A stretch of DNA of 64,000 bases from Azadirachta indica (Eukaryota > Streptophyta > Magnoliopsida > Sapindales > Meliaceae), in contig CM040447.1 in assembly GCA_022749755.1 (NCBI GenBank), forward strand, positions 15,537,087 to 15,601,086. The letters are read 5' to 3'. A model generated the notes under the pieces. The model did not search any database. It was not told the origin of the DNA and saw only the letters and a program-made list of their open reading frames with translations. Both the position numbers and the translations under genes were made by a program. Below, piece after piece: positions 12,011 to 22,286 of the stretch (position 1 is its first letter; every line of letters starts with the position of its first letter).

Positions 12011-12729
12011 TGAAATTTATTTTGCTAAATTATAATTGTATCCATATTATTTAACAAAAAATTACATAAGTTTTATATTTTTATTTTAGTCAATCAAGTG
12101 TTTTAAAAAGGTTTATAATTTTTTATTTCAATCAATTAGGTTCTTCATATAATATGAATATATATTTTTTTTAAATCCTAAATTCTTAATTATATATATA
12201 TACATATAAATTCTAAATCTACAAAAAAAACCCTCCTCTCACAATTGCCCTCAAAATATTTTTTTTTACAAAATTATGAAAAATAAAGAACTTTAAGATT
12301 GATTTAATATATTTTCTTTAATTTTATCAATTCTATTAAAAATTAGATCATAATTTGCTAGTATACTTATTTATTTTTTCATTTATATAGATTAATAAAT
12401 GAATTGTAATAAATGTATCAATCAAATTTAGTATTTTGTTTTAATAAAATTTTTAACTGTAATATTTTATATAAATATATATAAAGAGAAAATCTTATAT
12501 CTAATTGTAATATTTATTATTTTTTAAATACATAAGAAGAGAAAACCCTATATCTAAAATAGAGTGAGCTACTCCCACCTCTGCATCTTCTCCTCATAAT
12601 CACTTATTATCCATTACAGGTAAAAAAGGTTTTATAAAGTTGAATTATTTGGATGATTGTTAATATTATGTACAGGATCTTTTATTTTTATCGTTTTACT
12701 AACTTTTGGCATTGTCTTTATGATACTTA
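12011..12729. other. A/T-rich intergenic DNA
   Basis: No ORF or element terminus was recognised. TATATA tracts lie near 12195 and 12475. Confidence 0.4.
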
Positions 12730-14080
12730 GGCAAAGAAGAAAGAACTAGAAGTTCTTTGTCACAGGATAGATCACGAAGCACCTGACTTAGAGATAGAAG
12801 GGACAAAAAAGATGTTCCTATGGATAATTTCAGGTCCAGTCAAAGGAGGGATTGAGATTTTTAGTACCTGCGATCTAAGGAGAAATGTTCCTACCAAAAG
12901 TTAAACTACCACCACCACCTCAAGACTAGTTAAAAAGGGTGGCCCAAGTCCAAGATGAGAGGAAGTTTACTCCCCTTAATGCACTTTTATTAGAGATATA
13001 TGAGGACATTAAGGATTTAGGGATGCTACTACCTAAATATGACCTTGCCCTAAGAGATCTAAGTCCAAAGAAAAAGAAGGGTTCAGGATAATGGGCACAA
13101 TGCCAAACATTGTATAAACTTGAGAGAATAGGTGGAGGTCCTGTCTAGGAATTATTACTTGAACAAGTATATGGATCAATCATGTAGAAGAAATAGTCTT
13201 GATCATGAAAATCGTGAAGATTATTCTAATCATAGGAGAATAGTGAAATCCATAGGGCCAAAATTAGCTGGAAATTCTAATAAGGTGAGAACAAATCATT
13301 GTAAACATTCCTTGCCAAATCCTACAGCAAGAGTGCACATCATGAATATGCGTGCGAAGTGAATATTCTGCACTTGTGATGACTTTAGGAGTTGGACCTT
13401 TTAAGGTGAGTAGAATATTGGTAGATACTGGTAGCTGTGCAAACATCATTTTCAAGAGCACATTTGACTTGATGAAAATAGAAGATCTATAGCTTTGTAT
13501 GGTTCGGGAGTCTTGCACTCTTGTACATGCATAATCCAACTACTAGTGACCATAGGAAGTTTGCCATACTAGAAAACCAATGGTAACATTTTAGGTGGTA
13601 GAGTTGAAGATGCCATATACAATAATCTTAGAAAGACCATTTCTGAGATTGACAAAAGTTGCTAAGCATATATGTTACCTAAAGTTGAAGTTCAGAACAG
13701 GAGATGACATCGGTGTAGTTCGAGGAGATCAAAAAAAGGCCAGAAATTGTTTTGAAGTATCTTGAAAAAGATCTGCTTACATCATCAAACGATGATTAGA
13801 AGAATTGCAGCAGAACAATGATGTAGAAAACCTTTAGAGTCTTTGAGAAATTGAAAAAAAGATCAGGTTAGGAAGAGAGAAGACTTATGGTGGAACTTGT
13901 GGAGAAACTAGAAAATGTAGTAGCAGTCCACAAAATCCCTGAGAAGATAGCCAAGATACAGTCGTAGTTACCTGAGGTGGAAAAGAAAGACTTAGAACAT
14001 TTTTCATCAACTTGCTACAAATCCCTCTTTTAAGCTCGTCAAAGAGAAAAGAAGAGTTTTCAATAAGCTTAAGGTGATGG
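12730..14080 (+). mobile_element. Ty3/gypsy relic (gag end, zinc knuckle, protease)
   Basis: Gag is recognisable around 12930-13080 (RVAQ-type start, PLNA..L..IYEDIKDLG), then a degenerate zinc knuckle with GHNAKHCINL near 13090-13125 and the following RNYYLNKYMDQ. The protease lies near 13385-13480, with the catalytic LVDTGS intact in a GPFKVSRILVDTG context. Further on come ERPFL and a FRTGDDIGVVRGDQ region (13640-13740), and a polymerase N-terminal piece (SFKLVKEKRRVFNK) ending at about 14075. Reading frames are broken by several frameshifts and stops. The order and motifs match the relic at 56.1-64.0 kb, so both belong to the same Tat-like family. RT and integrase do not follow. Confidence 0.8.
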
Positions 14081-14639
14081 TGTTGACTTTAGGTCATTCA
14101 CACCTGGATTTTGATGATTACATAATACATTGTCCAATTCAAGACATGAAAAAGAGAATCAAGCTCAAAATGAAGATTCAAGATATAGTATGATATTTCA
14201 TTTTGTTTTTGTACTTGTATACTTATGAATGTAAGTGTGTATGATGCTTGTGGCAAGCTTGAGAGGTTTCCATGGACAAAAGTTTTTGAATTTTGAAAAA
14301 TGGGCCAAATCGTAAGATTTTAGAACTTGAAAATCAGACCAAAATACTAAAGTTTCAAATTTGGAAATTGGACCAAATTTCAAAATTTTCAAATCTATAA
14401 ACAATGACTATAAATAGTGCTTGATCAACCACCCTGCCAACTTGATTGACCAACTTGCTGGGTTTTCAATTTTTTCCTCTTTGTTTTTACCCAATTAATC
14501 GACCCTGACAACCTGGTCGACTGACCTCTTAGGTTCATAGTTTTTCCCCTTTCTGTCTTTAATCGGTTGACAAATTTAACCAAACTAGTCGACTGACTTT
14601 TTTGAAATTAGTTGCTTTAAAGTTCATAACGGCTACTTT

Positions 14640-14673
<34 letters not shown>

Positions 14674-15200
14674 TTGGAAGTTCTCTTTTATAAAACATAT
14701 GCTTTGAAGTCGATTTTGAGAAACCTTAAGCTAAAAACAACGTCAATCTCTTGCTTGAGCTCTAAGTTGTCATAAACACATCAAATCCCTTGAAGAACAT
14801 TCAATTTCATCATCTATTCTTGAGGAGATCAATATTGTAAGTGTTCTTCTCTTATTCTTGTTCAATTTTATTTTAAGAAAGTGAAAGAAGTGGGTCTTTC
14901 ACTTGGTTGAGTGATTTGTAAGTGTTTGGGGGAGTCTTTTTATAGGATTGTTGGGAGTCAAACCCTAGGTTGTAATTGCTAGGTCTTGTGGGATTCAAGA
15001 CTTCTAGTGGAGACAGATGGAGTAGATGTAGGCCAAGTTATTATTGGACTACTATAAATCTTGTGTTCTTCTCTCTATTCCTTAACCTTTACATTTGTGT
15101 TTAATTTGTATCATTGGATTTGGAATTAGAATCAAATTTGTTGTAATTTGTGATTAGAAACTCAATTCACCCCCTTATTGGTTTGCTTAATGCTATTTCA
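14081..15200 (+). mobile_element. Probable solo LTR (copia/SIRE-like)
   Basis: The block starts TGTTGACTTT, exactly where the gypsy relic stops being readable. It ends with an AACTCAATTCACCCCCTT box and TGCTATTTCA. A TG...CA block of about 1.1 kb with an ATTCACCCCC box near the 3' end is typical of large copia LTRs. Five-base flanks are GATGG on the left and TATGG on the right (four of five match), consistent with a decayed target-site duplication. It includes a (TA)n tract at about 14642-14670. No internal element sequence follows. Confidence 0.6.
14640..14671. repeat. (TA)n microsatellite
   Basis: An uninterrupted TA dinucleotide run of about 28 bases inside the probable solo LTR. Confidence 0.95.
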
Positions 15201-16075
15201 TATGGGAGAAAGGAGGGACTTTTGATATTGTTGATACTAAGAATAATAATAGAGATGTTATAAAAAGTCAATCATGGAGCATAAAGAATAATGATGAAGT
15301 CTTCCAAGAAAAATCCAAGGAGAAGACCAAAATATTATTGTGTTTAGGGTTTCTTGAAGAGGGGAACGGATAAACCCAAAAATTAGAGAGATGGTGAGAA
15401 TATTGAGATGATAAAAGATGATAATGAAGACACTTTGGTTTTGGAGAAAAATATGATTATGTGGGGGGCCCTCTCTTAGCTATCATTGGCCAAAGAAACT
15501 AAATTTGCCTTTTGTTTTCACTCATATTGTTGGTTTTTGAATTATCGCTTGAGATTGGTCACACCTTACGATATATGGTAGGTGATGAGTAGCTCTTAAA
15601 GCATTATCTAAGATTATCGACCATATATCATTTCTTTATTTGCTTTGGAGATTATCTTATTCATAACATGACATATGTCATAACCTCATTTGATCTTTAT
15701 TGTGGTCCAGTCCACTTCAATATCAGGTGGTCTCACTTACCTTCTTCAAGTGGCTGCCAAGATTAGTATAGACAATTATAGACCAGGGTTAGGTGATCCC
15801 CCAAACTGCTAGGTGCCTTGGTATCAAAACAAGTTAGTGACAATATCCCTTAATTTCTAGGCTTGGCAATTTGAATGGGACCATTTAAATGTCCTCATAG
15901 GCTCACATACTGTGGGTATTGGTCATGTGGCTAACACCTTCCTTAATGAACGTCCCGTCATGATATGGGTGCGATCTGTGCTAAGGTAGGAATGGCTCCA
16001 GGAAGGTTCTTTGGAAGGTAGTATTGTCTCATAAGGTATCGACTAGTATATCAAGGACTTACTTACGGCTATGTT
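15201..16075. other. Unclassified, repeat-like
   Basis: Moderate-GC anonymous sequence with no sustained frame. The text is compatible with decayed retrotransposon leader or LTR, but no motif allows a call. Confidence 0.3.
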
Positions 16076-16510
16076 TCTAATCAATATTTACCCATAATAA
16101 TTACCATAGCATAATTCAAAATTTTAGATTCATAAAAACATGTACTCCTTCCGGCACATGAATTGAGAGTATTATTATTATCTAGCCTTCTACATCCATT
16201 GTATTTAGAAGACTTATGCCACATTACGTAGGTTGTGATACCTTGCATGTGTTTATGCGCAATACAATCAGTTCTGCTTATGTGTCTGCTTATATTTATT
16301 TTTTCTCCTATGATCAATTATATTTAACTAAAAATTTAAAAGAATAATAACAACCTGCAACCACCGACATTTATATGGTGAAGCAACTGGAAATGCAGGA
16401 GCGATGGAATTGCTAAATTGAGAAGAAATGAAAAGCTTAGTTCTTGGTATTTCAAATAATCTCTGCACGCTTCTATTTATAAGTGAAAATAGCTCTATCA
16501 TCCTTTATAA
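16076..16510 (-). repeat. Duplicated promoter/first-exon-like segment, copy 1
   Basis: This segment matches 55070-55500 in the same orientation. Shared landmarks on the minus strand are a TATA-box-like TTATAAATAG (about 16480 here; ATTATAAAAGG in the other copy), then CATTTCTTCTC and TTCACCATAT, and further on CATAGGAG..AAAATAAATATAAGC and ATGTGGCATA. A TATA box followed by a short conserved block and a CAG/GTTGTT junction (about 16355) looks like a promoter plus first exon. A 78-residue frame (16081-16317) crosses it but is not conserved in the second copy, so I do not call a protein. Both copies lie within about 1.2 kb of the 3' end of an intact F-box gene. Confidence 0.5.
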
Positions 16511-16624
16511 TAATGTAATTGCATATATTAAATTTCATAAAAAAGCCTTTGAAGATCTGTTATTTGTTATTCAATTCAAAATTGTGCAATCAATCACAAA
16601 GTAGAAATTGCACTAGTTCTTCAA

Positions 16625-16875
16625 GAATTAGTTAATCAGTCATCGGTAACAAGTTCCATCCTTGTATGTTTCGTACTGTTGTTGGACCAAAACCACCCAT
16701 AGAATAAAAAATTGACTTCAAACATTCCAAGTCTCTCAAAAATTAGTACATACGTTGCACAAGGCAATATGGGAAAATTAAGAAAATAAGTCTCTTTTCA
16801 GATCCCACAAGGGCAGAATTATAATTAACTTGCAGTCATTAGTAACAAGATCACATCCAAATTCAACATAACATC
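16625..16875 (-). pseudogene. F-box-associated (FBA) domain relic
   Basis: On the minus strand the stretch from 16870 downward reads a FGCDLVTNDCKLIIILPLW-like segment, then FSHIALCNVCTNF. This is collinear with GFGLDLLSNDYKLVMI...YVAVYTLGTNSW of the neighbouring intact gene. Stops interrupt it within about 30 codons of the start. The F-box itself is not visible nearby. It is a truncated tandem relative of the gene at 17051-18163, on the same strand and about 180 bp downstream of its end. Confidence 0.75.
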
Positions 16876-17050
16876 TACATTAAATTCGGAAGTGTTCTTA
16901 TAATTACAAAACAAATTTTTAGTCTAATGATATTGTGAAGGAAAGAAAATTATTAACAGTCCAATTAAGAAACATATTAAAATTGAGATACAAATGTTAT
17001 TGAGATAACTGATAATATATATAAGATTACTTGTCCGATAAATTATCCCC

Positions 17051-18163
17051 TCATTTTATTGTAATTAAACTCTCCTTATAGATATGAACTGAAAACCAAA
17101 GGCATTCCAGTTCAAAATCCCTCATTTCTCCCGTACTAGGCTCATATAAGAGCAACCGATCAGTGTTAAATTCAACAAAGAATGACCCTTTCTTCCAAAA
17201 TTGGTGTGGTCTGTAAAATCCTATAAAAGGTCCAACACTGAATTGCTTAATCCAGGTCTTGTTTTTCAGCACCCATGCCTCAAAACAATGACTGTTGGTA
17301 TCTAAAAATAGCACACAAAAAGAGTCATTATATACATCAAGAGAAACTTCTGCTGATTCAGGAACGGCTGGCCCTTGAATCTCCTGAAACTCTTCATCCC
17401 CCATGCTAAATGAAAGTATGCAAATGTGGTTATGATTTTCCAATTCTTTGTGTTTGAACTCCAATGACCAATAGCAAGCTCCATCCCAGTATAAGCTATC
17501 ACGAAACCAACATATATCGTTAAGAAATGACTTCGAACATTCAAAACCTCTCCAAGAATTAGTTCCTAAAGTGTAAACTGCAACATAAGGGAATTCCTGT
17601 AACAAAACTCGTTTTTCATCCAACAATTTCATTATCATAACCAACTTGTAGTCATTGGACAGGAGATCAAGTCCGAAACCAACTTTAGTGAAGTGACGCC
17701 ATATATGTTGTGAAAAGATTCCAAGTTTTGGAAGAGTTCTGAACTCTTGAGTTGCAAGGTTCCATAAGGTTACGAGATTCGTTATGCCAATTATAATAAT
17801 TATGCCACAATAAGGACCCCAAATTGATCCAACTACGGGTTGTTGAGGATCAAGATCTTGTAATGACAAGTCTTCAAGTGTTTCATCAGGGTACATAGCA
17901 ATAAAATCTCTTGGTTCGACGGGCTTTGGGCCATCCGCCCTTTCTTCCTCAGTATCACTCCCCTTTTCAACCTCCTTTGCATAAATAACCATTAGACGGG
18001 TATTGTCATCGTTTTTAAGGTGTTTGTTGATGAAAATTGGGTCTTTAATTAAATTATACCAAGATTTGCAGACCAACCTTAATCGCAATAGAGATTTCAC
18101 GGGTAGCTTCGCTAGAATTTCAATCAACATATCTTCAAGCGAATCTCCATTAACTATCCCCAT
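17051..18163 (-). CDS. F-box protein with FBA domain, SLF-like (F-box gene 1)
   Basis: A 370-residue single-exon frame. The F-box occupies residues 8-49 (LAKLPVKSLLRL at 17-28, CKSW at 32-35), the part that in this family binds SKP1 and docks the protein into an SCF (SKP1-CUL1-F-box) ubiquitin ligase. The rest is an FBA domain, with a GFGLDLLSNDYKLV strand near residue 165, a TNSW turn, and a C-terminal WFSVHIYKESL block. This is the substrate-recognition part in S-locus F-box and related proteins. An acidic insert (EKGSDTEEERADG) sits near residues 66-78, and the usual N-terminal LP pair is replaced by SLED. Start context is favourable (A at -3, G at +4), and an AATAAA-like word overlaps the stop. 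It resembles the gene at 53391-54560 throughout but ends about 17 residues earlier. The length is normal for the family and no disruption is seen. The exact target is unknown. Confidence 0.9.
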   Translation of the reverse strand: MGIVNGDSLEDMLIEILAKLPVKSLLRLRLVCKSWYNLIKDPIFINKHLKNDDNTRLMVIYAKEVEKGSDTEEERADGPKPVEPRDFIAMYPDETLEDLSLQDLDPQQPVVGSIWGPYCGIIIIIGITNLVTLWNLATQEFRTLPKLGIFSQHIWRHFTKVGFGLDLLSNDYKLVMIMKLLDEKRVLLQEFPYVAVYTLGTNSWRGFECSKSFLNDICWFRDSLYWDGACYWSLEFKHKELENHNHICILSFSMGDEEFQEIQGPAVPESAEVSLDVYNDSFCVLFLDTNSHCFEAWVLKNKTWIKQFSVGPFIGFYRPHQFWKKGSFFVEFNTDRLLLYEPSTGEMRDFELECLWFSVHIYKESLITIK

Positions 18164-20487
18164 TGTATATTTTAGCTTCTAAATCAACTATATCCTCTTC
18201 CTTCGGTTGCAAAATTAATTACTGTTAAAAAAATCATAATTAACATCTTTCTTTTTTTTAAGAAAATCGGTTAATTCAACCTGGTAAAAAAGCAAATTTG
18301 AAATTAGAGTCATGTATTCTAATCTTCTCGAAATTGGATTTAACATTAAAGGGTATGTTAGATAATTTAAATTACCAGTGTTTGCCTTAATTTAAATAGT
18401 AAAACTTGGCTACAATCAAAACAAAAACAAGCTTTCACTCTTTGACAAGAATGTCAGCCAAAACCAAAAATTGCGGCAAAATACAGTGTCTTTTGTACCA
18501 GAAAAATGAATTTTCTGTTATTAATTAATTTCTGTTTCTTATTCTTTTTCTGCGTTTCCACTACGAAAACAAGAGTTTTTTGGTTCATGATTTCTACGTT
18601 ATACATCACTGAGTATGTTGTGAATTTCCATTTTTTTTTTTAAAGGAAATGCAGTGTAAAGTTCTACAAATTCATTATTGTGCAGTTAAAAAATTATGCA
18701 TCATAGTCAAGCAAACAAAGAAAAATAAAATTTAATCCATACCTTTATCTTGCTAGTCAATTAATAGCTTGAAATATCTTGTTTCTGGCGCTCAGCATGA
18801 TCGTACGTTGATTAATGATCAACCAACTGCTGATTTACCTCACAAGCTTCCACAAATTTGGAAAATGACTTCCCTTTACCTTCAGAACAATTAATTCAGG
18901 TTGCAACGGAGGTATGCTGACAAGGAAAATTAGGAGAAATTAGAATAGATGAATTGTGGATGAGAAACAATTTCACAAGCTACTTAACAATTAAATAGAA
19001 ACTCGTGGATGCCAGGCTATGAATTTCTCAGCCATATTTGGTAAATATGATTTCTGGTATATGTTTTTGGAGTACAACGCTACATATTTATTATCTTAAA
19101 TTAGAAAAATTACTTGCGATACAATGCTACATACTTATTATCTTAAATTAGAGAAATACTAGCATTCATGTAATTTTTAAGTTATCCCATGGGGTTAAAG
19201 TCCGGATAAAACTTGAGAAATCTAGTATTATTACTTAAATTATGTCTCAAATTGATAATTTTTCAACATTTTTAACATTTTTTAAATTTAACTTTCTAAT
19301 TAATATTAAAATAATATTTTTTCGTTAATTTTAAAAAAAGTTGTTGGTCAATTTAAATATTAACCTGAAAAATATATATATTTTTTATGTCAATAAGTGT
19401 TAGACTAATTTTATATTAGTCACGTCCTCCATCAAACACCACCACCACAAGTTTCCAGTCATATTAAAAAAATTAAAAAAAATTGAAAACCCCAATGGTA
19501 GCTGTCGGCAGCATTCCTATTTCCATTTCTGTCAATCAGCCTCACCATCGAACTTTAGACAAATCTGGCCGTCATAACCTAGCATTTCACTTTACCCTAG
19601 GTTGATGTGTTGTACTTTGATGAACATCGTGCCCCGGCCTAGATGATTTTTTTCTTTGCTTTGATGATATTGATAAATACCTTGAAGTTCCGGGGATATT
19701 CAAAGTAAAATATGCACAATTTGTAGTTTGTTTTCTAGTAAAAGAGAGTAATTTGGTGGATTATATTATAAAGGACACTCTTGAATTGGGAAACAAAGTT
19801 TGATCATGAAATCACAACTTCCTCTTGAGAACTATGTGAAATTTCAAATGTGAAATCTATGATTACTCTATGCAGTTTGAGGTTTTACGGGCATTCATAT
19901 TTTGTTCAGAATGAATAAATTTTTAGATTATGTGTTAATATTAGAAATCGAATGTCTACGTATTCTATCGACATACTACAAGATGCCATCCTTTTACCTA
20001 TATAAATTGAATTGCTATTGAAAATTGACATTGATATAGCCATTAAAACTGTTGTTGATGACATCGTCAACAATATGTTCAAGAAAATGATTAAAGATGA
20101 CTGTGAGGAAGTGATTGAAACTGTGCTTAGGAAAGATATCAAAGATATGCAAAAAATTGTAAGGTTATCATTGGATCTTGATTTGAGTGTTAATGCTAAT
20201 AATGTGATCAAGCACATGTAGGAAATTCAAGTCAAAGATAGAACACTTACCAACAATATGATTATACTTATTCATATTAAAGACAAAAAAGTTGTCCTTA
20301 ACGAATATGTAGTTACAAAAATAAAACTAATTGGCTAGCATTTTGAGCGAGATTTGGAAAGAGACATGAGATGTTTGGAAGCGGTTCATTCTAGCAAGAA
20401 GAAAAGTTTTAGAAGAGCCACCAATAAACACAAAAATAGAAGATAAAGCACGGTTATTTTTTAGTTTCCAAAAAAATTGATGAGTGT
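18164..20487. other. Upstream region of F-box gene 1 and unclassified sequence
   Basis: No clear gene. The first few hundred bases beyond 18163 would hold the promoter of the minus-strand F-box gene. A plus-strand frame at 20012-20221 encodes a charged, helical-looking 69-residue peptide that continues with RDLERDMRCLEAVHSSKKKSF-like text around 20340-20420 in broken frames. I recognise no family. Confidence 0.4.
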
Positions 20488-22056
20488 TGATGCGGGAATT
20501 TCGCTCGCTCACACGAGGTTCGAAGATAGGTATAGGTGTTTTTAATGTAGTAAGTTGGGCCACACCAAGTCTTCGTTTCTAAGAAATAGGCGACGTGGTT
20601 TGAAGTTAGACCTAGGGAAAGTTGGCTAGAAGTCTTCTAAAATGGTGAATGGATGTCATTGTTGATTCAAAATCACTTCATTTTACCTTTTTGGTCTTGG
20701 AACAGTCTCGAAACCTAGATTTTATCAAGCCACTCTGCAAACACCTTGCAAAATAGAACAAAGGTCAGATGAAAGTCACCTTTTGGCAACCTGCCTTTGA
20801 CGCTTAAGTCAATTCTTATTGGAGAGTGGATTTAAAAGAGGTGGGCCATGCCTCTCTTATGCATATAAAAATAGGGTGTTAAGAAAAGAAATGAGGAACA
20901 GAGAGGTTTGCCAAGATTAAGGCTCTTCATCCTTTGGAGAAAATAGTCAAGGAGAGATGTTTATGGAGGGTTCATGAAGCATTAATGGAGGTCAGAATAA
21001 GCATGGGGAATGTTTTTGAGGAGTGTGTGTAAGAGAAAGCTTTCTTAGGAGAATAAGTTTTCTCTTGGAGTGAAGAAGGCAAAAAACGACAACTTACCTT
21101 AAACCTAGGAAAAAATATGCATATATATGGAGGAAAACTAGGCAATGATTGGTTAATGCATGCTACCCTAGCTTTGCTTAACCTGATACATGTGGAGCTT
21201 GCTTAATTGACCTTGGTAGTGCTATGTGGTGGGCCAGGATCAGTGGCTTTTGTATCATCCAACACCTTATGCCACATGGCTTGATCTTATTAGGAGAGGA
21301 GATCTGGTTGTCCCTTATCCCTTATTTTTCAGGTAGTAAGGTCTCACTTGACCTTGAGGTGGCCTGTGATCCTTTTCTACCTAGCAGCGGGTCCTCGCCC
21401 TGCTACTTGGTATTTAGATAGCCTAAAATGCACATTGCTGCTTGATAGGTTTAGATGTTGTTCCCTCTCACTTTTCAGTGGTCTTTTGCACAGTATCTTT
21501 GAGTGTAAAAGGAAGCTTAAGTCGTGTCGACTTAGTCTCTAGTGTACCTGGATTCCTGACCTCCAGTGTACCTAAGTACCTGGTCTTTGGCTAATAAGGA
21601 CAAAATGCTTAGCATCGGGCTATTTAGAGCAAGTCAGTATGTATCTTAAGGCGCAAATGGAGAACTAAGGGTGCTTTTCTAACCCTCTTTCATGTGTTGT
21701 GGTATATGAACACATCTATCACATGCGCTACGGTATATGGTCATGTTTTTCACATGTGCCACGGTATATGGTTACATCGGCATTTTCATACATGCCATGG
21801 TATATGGTCATGTGGATATTTCTCCTTGTGCCATGGTACATGATCATATGGGGCCTTATTAGCAAATGGCAAATATTCTGGCGATATATAGTGGGGAACT
21901 TAGCTCAAGATGGGTCTTACCTAGCCACTTTTAACCTTGTTCTCTACTTGCTCTCTATCGAGGTAGTTGTAAGGTGGGTCACCTCACTTGGTGTTGATTG
22001 GAACTATTACGACTCTGTATTCTACCATGTATCCATTTATATTTTTCCTTATAACA
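20488..22056 (-). repeat. 3' LTR of the Tat element
   Basis: Starts TGATGCGGG and ends CCTTATAACA on the plus strand, matching TGATGCATA and CCCTATAACA of the LTR at 40266-41320. The two are similar along their length, for example GACAACTTA..TTAAACCTAGGAAAAA, TTGATCT..ATTGGG, TGCTACTTGGTATTT and TTATTAGCAAATGGCAAATA. It is about 510 bp longer than the other LTR, mainly because of a block at about 20590-21060 absent there. That block contains a plus-strand TATAAAAATAGG word (20864-20875). Confidence 0.8.
21690..21855. repeat. Tandem repeat inside the Tat 3' LTR
   Basis: Four to five copies of a roughly 35-bp unit built around CACATGTGCCACGGTATATG. The equivalent array in the other LTR is at about 40965-41120. 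Overlapping short ORFs in both places are by-products of this repeat. Confidence 0.8.
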
Positions 22057-22080
22057 GAGGTCCCCTAACTTCTAATGGCT
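22057..22080 (-). other. Polypurine tract next to the Tat 3' LTR
   Basis: On the minus strand AGAAGTTAGGGGACCTC directly precedes the LTR start (TGTTATAAGG). A purine-rich tract at this position primes plus-strand DNA synthesis in LTR elements. Its presence argues that the LTR is attached to internal sequence and is not solo. Confidence 0.6.
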
Positions 22081-22186
22081 GAGGCAAAGCCGAAGGCATT
22101 GAAAGCTATCTATAGCTTTTCGTCTTCGTTACGCCGGAGAATTGTGACATTGTTCTTTGGCAAAAAATTCACGATGTCATAAGGAG

Positions 22187-22286
22187 GGGAGAATGACATA
22201 CGGACCCCTATTTTTGAAAATAAATATAAAACACACTCCCAAAGCCAAAATATTTGTTAACGACACCCCTTTCGTTATATTTTTCC
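22187..22286 (+). repeat. MULE left terminal inverted repeat
   Basis: Inverted partner of 27770-27869. Conserved words include ACCCCTATTTTTGAAAATAAA and CCAAAATATTTGTTA. Confidence 0.9.

Noticed and set aside
16081..16317. 78-residue ORF with a WHKSS segment, considered as an RNase or other secreted protein
   Set aside because: The homologous segment at 55.1-55.5 kb does not keep the frame, so the similarity is at DNA level only.
20012..20221. 69-residue charged ORF
   Set aside because: No recognisable family, and an equally long ORF lies on the opposite strand. Left as unclassified.
21699..22082. 127-residue ORF
   Set aside because: Lies across the tandem repeat of the Tat LTR. The Met/Tyr/Trp pattern comes from the repeated GGTATATGG unit.
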